Of a DNA stretch of 12,133 nucleotides, positions 1-6,522 are shown piece after piece (positions within the stretch are counted from its first letter, which is position 1; every line of letters begins with the position of its first letter). The translations under genes and the position numbers were made by a program. The notes beneath the pieces were generated by a model. The model saw nothing but the letters and a program-made list of their open reading frames with translations. It had not been told where the DNA came from and searched no databases. The DNA comes from Candidatus Poribacteria bacterium WGA-3G (GTDB lineage: Bacteria > Poribacteria > WGA-4E > WGA-3G), in the NCBI GenBank assembly GCA_000406005.1, contig ASZN01000027.1:1-12133 (forward strand), given 5' to 3'.

Positions 1-1305
1 CTTTTCACTATAAGCAGCACCGCGATTGCTATAGACTTCGGCAAGTTTGGGGTCGAGCTCTATGGCTTTGTTACAGTCTGCAATGGCGCGGTCAAATTCA
101 CCCTTTGTCCCATAAGCAGCACAGCGCCCATTATAGGCTTCGGCAAGTTTGGGATTAAGTTCAATTGCGCGTGAATATACTGCTATCGCCAGGTCCATTT
201 GTTTTAGCATCATCAGGAAGTTTCCGTGTTGTAGTTTCACATTGGATAAAGTCTCCATTTCCTCTGGTGTTATACGGGGGGAGGGTTTTGCCTGAACCTG
301 CATTTCGTGAACAGCTTTTCGGATACCGTCCACTACATTTTGCCAACCTTCGCTCGGATCCTCCCATTTGGAAATAGGTTTACCTTTGAGAGGAAGAACC
401 TCAAAGTCGCTGAGTTGATGCTGCTGCCAATCACAATGCTCAAGAATGATTGGAATGACTTTTATGTCTGCGGTTAATGCTTCTGCTAATTCTTTGTTGC
501 AGTTTTTAGAGGCAAGACTTGCTGCGGATACCAGATAGAGGAGAATATCCGCCTCCGCAAGATTTTTGGAAATGTCTTCATACCATTCGTCGCCCGCAGT
601 AATTTCACCATCGTACCAAGTGGTGAATTCATTTTTTTGCTCCATGACAGCAAGGCGTTTTCGCAATTCGTCCTTTGCTGCAGTATCTTCGTGCGAATAG
701 GTAATGAATCCTTTTAGGGAGTTCTCTGTTACTTTTTCTGCATTATTATCCCGTTTTTCTGTGTCAAAGGTGTTCTCTGCATTAGTGCTATCTTGATCTA
801 TACACCCTTCAGAAAAATCCGTGGCAGTGTTCGAGTCAACCCGGTTTCCGGAAGTATTTTCATGTTTAGTAGGTCCAGATGGTTCGGGTTGAACAACTTT
901 AAGTATACTTTGTATGCCGACATCCCAATCTTTGTAAAGATTAATATAGTGCAGGTCTCTTAAGGTTTCCCCTCCACCAATGTTACGATCAGGCATCTTA
1001 CATCTGTTTAACTTGACTGGAATAAACCAGATTCGCTCAGAGGGTTTTTGACGTAGTTCATCAATTGCGATTGTTAGTTCTTCATTCATGTAAGTCTTAT
1101 CACTCTTATTCTGTTCTTTTGAGAAGCAAGCGACGAAAAAAGCCCCTTCGCGAATGGCTTTCCGAATCTCTTGTTTCCAGCGGCTTCCCGGATTGAGATC
1201 CTGCCGATCCAGCCAGACTTTGAGGCCGCGTGATATAAGTTCTTGGCAGAACTTGTCAACTATTTCCTCATTCTCACGGACATAAGATAAAAAAATGGGC
1301 TTCAT
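1..1305 (-). CDS. Double TIR domain - TPR protein (partial, runs off left edge)
   Basis: An open frame of 435 codons begins at ATG 1305 and is still open at base 1, so the C-terminus is missing. GGGAG lies just upstream. Residues 4-135 form a first TIR domain (FLSYVREN at the start, WLDRQDLNPGSRW near 31-43). Residues 199-335 form a second (GFITYSHED, then WYDGEITAGDEW). Glu76 (YMNEE) and Glu272 (NCNKE) fall where catalytic TIR NADases carry their glutamate. A Thr/Asn/Glu-rich linker (about 140-197) separates the domains. TPR repeats start near 357 and continue off the edge (AIELNPKLAEAY, AIELDPKLAEVY). TIR-TPR proteins are known in bacterial defence and signalling, where TIR domains can cleave NAD+. 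NAD cleavage here is inference. The gene lies 72 bp after the DUF262-HNH gene on the same strand, with no clear promoter between, so co-transcription is likely. Confidence 0.9.
   Translation of the reverse strand, partial: MKPIFLSYVRENEEIVDKFCQELISRGLKVWLDRQDLNPGSRWKQEIRKAIREGAFFVACFSKEQNKSDKTYMNEELTIAIDELRQKPSERIWFIPVKLNRCKMPDRNIGGGETLRDLHYINLYKDWDVGIQSILKVVQPEPSGPTKHENTSGNRVDSNTATDFSEGCIDQDSTNAENTFDTEKRDNNAEKVTENSLKGFITYSHEDTAAKDELRKRLAVMEQKNEFTTWYDGEITAGDEWYEDISKNLAEADILLYLVSAASLASKNCNKELAEALTADIKVIPIILEHCDWQQHQLSDFEVLPLKGKPISKWEDPSEGWQNVVDGIRKAVHEMQVQAKPSPRITPEEMETLSNVKLQHGNFLMMLKQMDLAIAVYSRAIELNPKLAEAYNGRCAAYGTKGEFDRAIADCNKAIELDPKLAEVYSNRGAAYSEK
10..157. repeat. 102-bp direct repeat encoding TPR units
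   Basis: Segments starting at 10 and at 112 are near-identical for about 45 bp (ATAAGCAGCAC, then CTTCGGCAAGTTTGGG). The offset of 102 bp equals exactly one 34-residue TPR. The next unit, near 214, has diverged. The array probably continues left of the window, which suggests recent unit duplication or gene conversion. Confidence 0.7.
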
Positions 1306-1377
1306 TTTTTCCGCTCCCTTTTCAGATGCTCATTAATTCACGAATAAACCTCTGACTTGGGCACAGGGGCAGTCTGA

Positions 1378-2463
1378 TTATCGTGCGGACTTCTCCCTGT
1401 TACACTGTTTACAAAGCATCTGGCAATTATCCTCACTGGTCTTGCCGTCCTCGGACCAGGGTGTGATGTGGTCTGCTTCCATCTCTTTGATTGTGAATTT
1501 GTCGTCACAGATAACACAAATGCCTGACTGTTTTTCGTAGACCTTTTGCTTCATGCTGTCTGAAAAGGCGCGTATGTTCAGGTGCTTCTCCTCGCGAGTC
1601 AGAATGTACGGGTATATACCCGCGTTCCGTTGTACATCATCGTCCAATATAAGGCGGGCGGTTTCCTGTTCAATCTCACCCGCGTCAAGGTCGGCATCTC
1701 CAAAGTCGTTGTACAGCGAACCCCAATCTACGCCCTTCATCATTTTCGGTCTTTTAGTTGTGAAAGTGGATTCAACCCATTTGATCACCGATTGAAAATA
1801 CTCCCATAGGGGCAACGCGTTTTCGTCGTGCTGATGCATCCCCATGTAATCTTCAATCGAGTCTTTGCTAACCCACTTAATCACTGTCTCCAGGTAATCT
1901 TGTCGGATTGGTGAGCCATTGACATAGACATTGCCGATTTGGTAGGCAACGCAACCGTTCCGACTAAAATATCGCTTCGCGTCTGACAACCAAGTTCCAG
2001 CGTAAACAGCATTACGCAACTCTTGATTGGTCAACTTCTTTCCCGCAATGTTGATCGTTTTGAACCAGTCAAGCTTTTCGCTGTCTGTCCCACTACACAC
2101 GTAGACCATTAACTTGTAATCCAATATCAATTTTTGTTTGTCTGATGGTAGATTGTGGAAGTATTGATCATTGAACGAAAAATCGCCTTCCACATACTGC
2201 GCAATGGAGATTGTACGCTGCTGTCCGTCAATGATTTCAAATTCTCCGTTTTCCCGATCCGACCAGTACATCACGTTCAACGGGAATCCTTTCAGGATGG
2301 AATCAATGACGGCATTGCGTTCCTTGTCTTTGTAGATAAACTCCCGTTGAAATGGGGGTCGTATATCCAATTTGCCGCCGTACCCGGTCACACCGCCTTC
2401 GCCATCGTCGTCGTAATCCTTGACAAGCTCTCGCACCGTGAGGTCTAACAACTCTATTTTCAT
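1378..2463 (-). CDS. DUF262 (GmrSD-type N-terminal) - HNH nuclease protein
   Basis: This 361-residue protein has two parts. Residues 1-150 are a DUF262/ParB-like domain: RPPFQREFIY at 35-44 and the hallmark DGQQR at 79-83. In GmrSD- and SspE-type restriction proteins this fold binds or hydrolyses nucleotide and senses DNA modification. Residues 310-361 are an HNH nuclease with paired zinc cysteines (C316/C319 and C351/C354), the D331-H332 catalytic pair and Asn346/Asn355. The middle (150-300) is helical and unassigned. The start ATG lies 2 bp after the methyltransferase stop, with AAAGGA about 8 nt upstream inside that gene, so translation is probably coupled. Given its neighbour, the likely role is restriction of DNA lacking, or carrying, the methyl mark. 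Which of the two cannot be read from sequence. Confidence 0.9.
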   Translation of the reverse strand: MKIELLDLTVRELVKDYDDDGEGGVTGYGGKLDIRPPFQREFIYKDKERNAVIDSILKGFPLNVMYWSDRENGEFEIIDGQQRTISIAQYVEGDFSFNDQYFHNLPSDKQKLILDYKLMVYVCSGTDSEKLDWFKTINIAGKKLTNQELRNAVYAGTWLSDAKRYFSRNGCVAYQIGNVYVNGSPIRQDYLETVIKWVSKDSIEDYMGMHQHDENALPLWEYFQSVIKWVESTFTTKRPKMMKGVDWGSLYNDFGDADLDAGEIEQETARLILDDDVQRNAGIYPYILTREEKHLNIRAFSDSMKQKVYEKQSGICVICDDKFTIKEMEADHITPWSEDGKTSEDNCQMLCKQCNREKSAR

Positions 2464-2465
2464 TG

Positions 2466-3467
2466 CTATATCCTTTTGTTGCGGATAAAAATTCGTGCGT
2501 ATATTCTTTTGCCGTTTATATAGCCCCTATCAAGCTTACCTGCCCAATTTTTATCCACTAATTCTGGTAATAACCCTTGTTTTATTTCATAGTCAAAACC
2601 AACTATATCAAACTGATCAGGGTTGTGCTTGTCCAAAAAACTAATCGGCACGCCCATTTCTCCGGCATAATCTACTGGGATATGATCCGTTTTATTCACG
2701 TTGATAGCATTGTAATTATCGTACTTCGGATATTCATCAGGAGAGTATTTCTTGTAAAGGATTAGGTCTTCGTGCCGTTTCCTATGGTCGAGATTGGTAA
2801 ACCAAATACTTTCTGATCTGCCTTTTACAATCCCATCCACAATCTTATAAGCACTCCCCTTCTTCTTCGTTTTAAGTAATTCTTGAGCATAGTCTTCTGG
2901 CACATCAAACAACAAGTCTTGACTCATGGGGGTATGTCCGACCCATAATTTGTCTCCCTTGATTAAGGGGAATATCTCTTTGTAAGTTATCGCATTTTTG
3001 TTCCCAATGACGAGGAACTTCTTACCGTATTCAACCAGTTGCGCGATATACTCCCTGAACAATGAAAACGGCGGATTTGTAACCACAATGTCTGCCTGTT
3101 TAAGCAACTCAATACATTCCCGGCTCCTGAAATCGCCGTCTTCCTTAATTTGAAATATGGTGGGTTCTGTTCCATTGCCGACATACTCAAGTCCGGCAGC
3201 AGCTTCCATGTCGTGTTTACTGAACATCTCTGTCTGCCGATTTTTGTAGCAGGTTGTGATCAGTCTTTTGAGTCCAAGTTTCGCGAAATTCAGGTGAAAG
3301 TAGCGAAAGAAATTGCTGATAGTGGGATCGTCGCAATTGCAGTAAACAGTCTTGCCGCGAAAATGCTTCCTGTAATGCTTTAGCTCTTTCTCGATGTCCG
3401 AGAGTTGTGTGTAAAATTCATCCTGCTTTGCTCTATTCGCAGCGTGCAGAGACTTATTCCCCACCAT
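2466..3467 (-). CDS. EcoRI-family adenine-specific DNA methyltransferase
   Basis: The 333-residue product matches the EcoRI methylase family in length and layout. An N-terminal DEFYTQLSDIEKELKHY stretch (16-32) leads to VYCNCDDP (41-48, in the S-adenosylmethionine-binding region). VTNPPF (129-134) is motif IV of N6-adenine methyltransferases. GKRIYARIFIRNK closes the protein near 319-331. The enzyme would transfer a methyl group from S-adenosylmethionine to adenine in a specific DNA site. Specificity cannot be read here, and GAATTC is only a guess from the family name. The start ATG has GGGAG about 8 nt upstream. It is first in the cluster and overlaps the translation signals of the DUF262-HNH gene. 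No EcoRI-like endonuclease is visible; the DUF262-HNH protein holds the partner's position. Confidence 0.92.
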   Translation of the reverse strand: MVGNKSLHAANRAKQDEFYTQLSDIEKELKHYRKHFRGKTVYCNCDDPTISNFFRYFHLNFAKLGLKRLITTCYKNRQTEMFSKHDMEAAAGLEYVGNGTEPTIFQIKEDGDFRSRECIELLKQADIVVTNPPFSLFREYIAQLVEYGKKFLVIGNKNAITYKEIFPLIKGDKLWVGHTPMSQDLLFDVPEDYAQELLKTKKKGSAYKIVDGIVKGRSESIWFTNLDHRKRHEDLILYKKYSPDEYPKYDNYNAINVNKTDHIPVDYAGEMGVPISFLDKHNPDQFDIVGFDYEIKQGLLPELVDKNWAGKLDRGYINGKRIYARIFIRNKRI

Positions 3468-3527
3468 AATATGTCTCCCTATAATTCCCTATTGTAAGGT
3501 GCTGTGTAGATACTATTTTTACTGATT

Positions 3528-3543
3528 GCGAGATAAACCTCGC
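3528..3543. repeat. Small hairpin in methyltransferase leader
   Basis: GCGAG and CTCGC form a 5-bp inverted repeat around a 6-nt loop, about 60 bp upstream of the methyltransferase start and inside its predicted leader. It may be part of a dispersed intergenic repeat rather than a specific control site. Confidence 0.4.
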
Positions 3544-3577
3544 ATTCTTAGTGATGGCATTTTTCGGTCAGTAATGG

Positions 3578-3622
3578 TTGGTTGGGATTGCCCCAAGCGG
3601 GACAACCGAAATTCCCAACCAA
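3578..3622. promoter_or_regulatory. 10-bp perfect inverted repeat just downstream of the methyltransferase promoter
   Basis: TTGGTTGGGA (3578-3587) is repeated inverted as TCCCAACCAA (3613-3622), with a 25-bp spacer. The spacer contains a second imperfect hairpin (TTGCCCC...GGGACAA, near 3588-3605). On the minus strand the element starts about 15 bp past the predicted -10. It would be either an operator or a folded leader RNA. A genome-wide dispersed repeat is an equally fair reading. Confidence 0.5.
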
Positions 3623-3636
3623 GTGACGTTCTGACT

Positions 3637-3665
3637 ATTATAATTATATAATATTTTCTTCTCAA
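3637..3665 (-). promoter_or_regulatory. Sigma70-like promoter for the defence cluster
   Basis: On the minus strand TTGAGA (3660-3665) and TATAAT (3637-3642) are separated by exactly 17 bp. Transcription would start near 3630 and give a leader of about 160 nt before the methyltransferase. It lies in very AT-rich DNA, which raises the chance of an accidental match. Confidence 0.6.
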
Positions 3666-3765
3666 ATCCAAATAATTTATTGTGAAAACTAATTTAACCA
3701 ATCCCAAAACGACTTATTGCGTAAAGAATATACCACACGGTCAATCTCATTTTCAAGGGAAATGA

Positions 3766-3776
3766 CATCCGCATCC
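3766..3776. repeat. Target-site duplication, left copy
   Basis: CATCCGCATCC directly abuts the left terminal inverted repeat of the MITE-like element and is identical to the copy at 3938-3948. Confidence 0.75.
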
Positions 3777-3937
3777 CAGGGCCATTCAATTTTAAGAAAT
3801 TATTAGATTTTACGTCTTTTTTCCAGGATCTGGTGCGAAAACCTTCTAGCGAAATGCTGCGAAATTTTCTGCGGATTAAAAAAACATAACATATATTAAG
3901 CGTTAATACCTATGAGACATACAATTGAATGACCCTG
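3777..3937. mobile_element. 161-bp MITE-like element
   Basis: The ends are CAGGGCCATTCAATT (3777-3791) and, read inward on the other strand, CAGGGTCATTCAATT (3923-3937). These 15-bp terminal inverted repeats have one mismatch. Identical 11-bp sequences flank the element. It is AT-rich and too small to encode a transposase, so it would move only with help in trans. A 36-codon plus-strand frame (3779-3889) could be a relic of a parent transposase, but I do not recognise it. CAGGG ends recall the ISAs1 family, whose usual duplication is somewhat shorter; an IS4-type parent is an alternative. The frame restored by in-silico excision is strong support for a real insertion. Confidence 0.75.
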
Positions 3938-3948
3938 CATCCGCATCC
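3938..3948. repeat. Target-site duplication, right copy
   Basis: CATCCGCATCC directly abuts the right terminal inverted repeat and matches 3766-3776 over all 11 bases. The motif is itself internally repetitive (CATCC-G-CATCC), so the true duplication length may be slightly uncertain. Confidence 0.75.
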
Positions 3949-4043
3949 GGAGTAGCAGTTTTAGCGGCGATGATCTCGTCAACTAACTTTTTTAACGTGA
4001 CTACGAAGAAAAGGAAACTGGCTGCCTCCCTTATTGAAAGCAT

Positions 4044-4194
4044 CTATCTCAAAAAAGGCTTGTTGTATGTCACCGGTGATTTCGTCGGTTGTCAATTGGA
4101 TGGAATACAAGTTGGACCGATTCCGCGTGCCCACGGAATTCCTGTTCAGTTTTGGTGTTCGAGTTAAGTGCAGGAAATTCAGCGATAAAGTCGT
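4044..4194 (-). other. Decayed coding DNA between two gene remnants
   Basis: Short overlapping open stretches occur in all three minus-strand frames. One, about 4070-4219, reads LELSGRIDDFIAEFPALN and ends at TGA 4070-4072. None has a start, RBS or recognised family. Frame-hopping of this kind fits degraded coding sequence, possibly more of the type IIG enzyme. The plus-strand frames here look like shadows. Confidence 0.35.
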
Positions 4195-4518
4195 CTATTC
4201 GTCCTGAAAGCTCGAGGGTGCGATGGCGTTGCAGTCGGCGTAGGTTAGCGTTGTATCGGTCTGTCGCAGTGCTCCCGCGATGAGTTGTGCAGCGGATGTC
4301 GCCTGTGCTGGCACCATGATTGAGAGGATAAGGTCGGCTTCCGTAACGAGTTGCGGATACGTCGGGACATCTACAATGCCTGCTTTCTCAGCGAGTTCAT
4401 GGGTACGCTGACTTCTTCCGTGCAGACAGGTTATGACGCGCAAACCGTTTTCACGAAGGACGTTCCCGACAGTGTGCCCCATATCACCGGGGCTTAAAAT
4501 TCCGACAGTGTTAGGCAT
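4195..4518 (-). pseudogene. Truncated NAD(P)-dependent dehydrogenase (6-phosphogluconate dehydrogenase-like, NAD-binding domain only)
   Basis: The product has 107 residues; complete members of this group usually have about 280-300. It begins MPNTVGILSPGDMGHTVG, a Rossmann nucleotide-binding loop of the beta-hydroxyacid/6-phosphogluconate dehydrogenase type. ADLILSIMVPA and YADCNAIAP follow, the latter typical of the end of the NAD-binding domain. The reading then passes into SSFQDE and a TAG, where the substrate-binding helical domain should start. ATG 4518 is preferred because AAAGGGA lies 8 nt upstream. An in-frame ATG at 4578 would put its first codons inside a hairpin repeat. The missing C-terminal domain makes catalysis unlikely. 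It borders the remnant zone, so a deletion or rearrangement probably removed the rest. Confidence 0.8.
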
Positions 4519-4570
4519 AGATTGTATCCCTTTCTTGTTTAAATAGACCTTACGCAAACAGCAAAGAATC

Positions 4571-4590
4571 GGGAGCAAAACTCGCTCCTA
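4571..4590. repeat. Short intergenic hairpin repeat
   Basis: GGAGC (4572-4576) and GCTCC (4584-4588) form a hairpin with a 7-nt loop, within GGGAGCAAAACTCGCTCCTA. It lies between the truncated dehydrogenase and the NicO gene. It resembles REP-like elements dispersed in some genomes. Only one copy is in this window, so dispersal is an inference. Confidence 0.4.
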
Positions 4591-4645
4591 CAGAAGGCTT
4601 AACAAACTGGATACAGATTTGCGGAGGTACTTTATAGCTTCTGCT

Positions 4646-5653
4646 TCAAATATGAATTCCGACGGTGTTGAATGCCTTGAATACTAATATTGCGCCGAGT
4701 AAGATGACGACGGCGGCACTAATCATCGGTAGACGTTGTAGCCAGACACCTTCGCCAGTGAAACGCGCAATTACCGGTTTTGCCATCACCATCAGAATAC
4801 CGATAGCGACCAACACAGCGGCAAGACCCAATGAGAATGCACATAGGATAATCAAACCCCATACAAGTTTACCAAGACTAATCGCAAATAGAAGTCCGAT
4901 GAGGGCATCAACACACGGCACGATACCACCGGAGATACCAAGCGATAGCAACCCCCAAAAACCGGTCCGCTCTGGAGGCGCGTGGCTATGCGTCTGCCCA
5001 CCATGACTGTGTGTCAGGGCGTGGTCGGATGAATGTCCAGGGTCGTCGTCATGCGAATGCTCATGAGAATCACCGTGTCCGTGATCGTGGTCGTCTGCAT
5101 GCGGGTGGTCATGATCGTGGTCGTGTGAATGATCGTGCGGGTGCTGATGTCCATGTGCATGGCTTTGTGCACCACCACCGTAATACTGCTTCATATTTCT
5201 GGCAAGCAGCCACGCCCCAATACCAACAATCAACACACCAGAGAACAGACTCAACCACGGAACAATATCGTCTGGTGCAAACCCCTGTGCCACGAGCATG
5301 ACGATGCCGAGTGCTATGACACTAAAAGTGTGTGTAAAAGTAACCACAAGCCCAAGGAAAACTGCGTCAATTACCCTGCCTTTAGAACCGACAAGGTAAG
5401 CAGCGACGATGGCTTTCCCGTGTCCCGGTGTTAAGGCGTGCAAACCGCCAAGCACAAATGAAACCACAAGCGCAACAATCGCCAGTTGAACTGTAAGCGG
5501 TTGGTTTATTAACTCTTTTATCCGGTCGCCTGAATGCTCATGACCTTCGTCAGCAAACACGAACGCGCAACCGACAATACCGACAAAAATAATTAGGGCT
5601 TGCAATACGCGCTTGCAAGCTGCGCTGCTAAAACAGAAATAACGGTTCTTCAA
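4646..5653 (-). CDS. NicO/RcnA-family nickel/cobalt transporter with His-rich loop
   Basis: This 335-residue membrane protein starts with a hydrophobic segment (about 18-33) and a likely signal cleavage near FVFA-DEGHEH. The NicO signature GGLHALTPGHGK (69-80: His72, His78, Lys80) follows, with further membrane segments near 95-120 and 133-150. A loop at 165-224 holds 23 histidines in 60 residues. The second half carries GGIVPCVDALIGLL (242-255), matching the family's second motif GGIxPCPxAL but with VD where PS is usual. Three more hydrophobic stretches follow. NicO/RcnA proteins move Ni2+ or Co2+ across the inner membrane, and exporters typically have such His-rich loops. Export is therefore more likely than uptake. 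The start is TTG 5653, since no ATG precedes residue 119. GAGGA lies about 11 nt upstream, inside the NHL gene's end. The gap to that gene is 6 bp. Confidence 0.88.
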   Translation of the reverse strand: MKNRYFCFSSAACKRVLQALIIFVGIVGCAFVFADEGHEHSGDRIKELINQPLTVQLAIVALVVSFVLGGLHALTPGHGKAIVAAYLVGSKGRVIDAVFLGLVVTFTHTFSVIALGIVMLVAQGFAPDDIVPWLSLFSGVLIVGIGAWLLARNMKQYYGGGAQSHAHGHQHPHDHSHDHDHDHPHADDHDHGHGDSHEHSHDDDPGHSSDHALTHSHGGQTHSHAPPERTGFWGLLSLGISGGIVPCVDALIGLLFAISLGKLVWGLIILCAFSLGLAAVLVAIGILMVMAKPVIARFTGEGVWLQRLPMISAAVVILLGAILVFKAFNTVGIHI

Positions 5654-5659
5654 AACTGA

Positions 5660-6508
5660 CTAAATCCTCGCGAATTTTTGGAAACGCCTATCCGCAATGA
5701 CTTCGCTGACATAGATGTCTCCGTTTGAATCAATCCAAATGCCGTGTGGAGAATCGCTGAACTGCCCGGGTGCATCCCCTTTCTCACCCCATCGTCCGAT
5801 AACTTCTCCGTCAAGCGTCATGATGCTAATGCGTTGCCCACCTTCGGCAATATGAATGATGTTGTCGCTATCAATGAAGAGATCGTTCGGGGATCGGAGG
5901 TCTGTCCACTCGGTTAAATATTCACCGTTGTTGTTAAAAATCTGACAGCGGAGGTTACCACGATCAAGAATATAGACGCGATCGTTAGGGTCTACAGTAA
6001 CATCGTGTGGCAGATTAAATTCACTGGGTCCTGTGCCGGGTGCACCCCACGAAACGATCACTTCACCGTCGGCAGTCATCCGATGTACCCGCGACTGTCC
6101 GTAGCCATCAGAAACGTACATCTCTCCAGAAGTCGAGAGGACAGCGCGCGTCGGTTCATTAAATGGGCCTCCCGGTGCGCCTGGCTGATCGACAGTGCCG
6201 AATGTCTGCAAGAGTTCACCATCCAACGAGAATTTTCGCACGGTGTGATCAACGGTATCTGTGGTGTAGATTTCATCATCGGGGCTCATCCAGATGCCGT
6301 GCGGTTTCTTGAAGATATTTTCACCCCACTCGGCGACAAATGTGCCATCCGCCTCGAAAACGAGCATGGCGGGTTGAGGACTCCGGTTGTAGACATAGAC
6401 GCGGTCATTGGAGTCGCACGCTACACCGGAAACGAGACCGAGCTGCGGTATCATTCCCCAACCTTCTACGACTTCATATTGATAATCACCCGTCCCAAAA
6501 GTTGCCAT
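5660..6508 (-). CDS. Cytoplasmic six-bladed NHL-repeat beta-propeller protein
   Basis: The 282-residue protein is made almost wholly of NHL repeats. Blade-starting segments appear near 28 (GVACDSNDRVYVYN), 69 (PHGIWMSPDDEIYTTD), 119 (PTRAVLSTSGEMYVSD), 167 (PHDVTVDPNDRVYILD), 207 (PNDLFIDSDNIIHIAE) and 254 (PHGIWIDSNGDIYVSE). Six repeats fit a closed propeller, like the peptidyl-alpha-hydroxyglycine alpha-amidating lyase fold. That enzyme activity is not shown here, and many bacterial members have no known substrate. No signal peptide is seen, so a cytoplasmic place is likely. The start ATG has a perfect AGGAGG 7 nt upstream (6516-6521). It lies 14 bp after the PD-(D/E)XK gene and 6 bp before the NicO gene. 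Confidence 0.9.
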   Translation of the reverse strand: MATFGTGDYQYEVVEGWGMIPQLGLVSGVACDSNDRVYVYNRSPQPAMLVFEADGTFVAEWGENIFKKPHGIWMSPDDEIYTTDTVDHTVRKFSLDGELLQTFGTVDQPGAPGGPFNEPTRAVLSTSGEMYVSDGYGQSRVHRMTADGEVIVSWGAPGTGPSEFNLPHDVTVDPNDRVYILDRGNLRCQIFNNNGEYLTEWTDLRSPNDLFIDSDNIIHIAEGGQRISIMTLDGEVIGRWGEKGDAPGQFSDSPHGIWIDSNGDIYVSEVIADRRFQKFARI

Positions 6509-6522
6509 GTTGATGCCTCCTG

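Larger units (their letters stand above)
3689..4043 (-). pseudogene. Type IIG (Eco57I-like) restriction-modification C-terminal remnant, split by a MITE
   Basis: Two pieces on the minus strand resemble the conserved tail of Eco57I/type IIG enzymes, which typically reads LVDxIL.AKk..P.ADTS.LE.EID.LVY.LYGLT. The first piece (4043 to 3938) gives LKKLVDEIIAAKTATPDAD. The second (3765 to 3689) gives VISLENEIDRVVYSL followed by ten unrelated-looking residues and a stop. Removing the 161-bp element and one 11-bp target duplication joins them into one 60-residue frame (183 nt including the stop). The family's usual GLT-containing end is absent, and no in-frame N-terminal part is visible upstream, so this was already a fragment or has decayed. 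The two pieces match the family only by remembered consensus. Confidence 0.65.

Noticed and set aside
161..377. Small open frames on both strands (161-367 minus, 165-377 plus)
   Set aside because: They lie inside the TIR-TPR gene in other frames and have no RBS or family likeness.
3519..3707. 62-codon minus-strand frame upstream of the methyltransferase
   Set aside because: It runs through the promoter and inverted repeat of the cluster, has a biased composition and no RBS; it reads as repeat-derived.
3925..4167. 80-codon plus-strand frame
   Set aside because: It is antisense to the type IIG remnant, starts inside the MITE end and has no RBS. The minus strand gives the recognisable motif.
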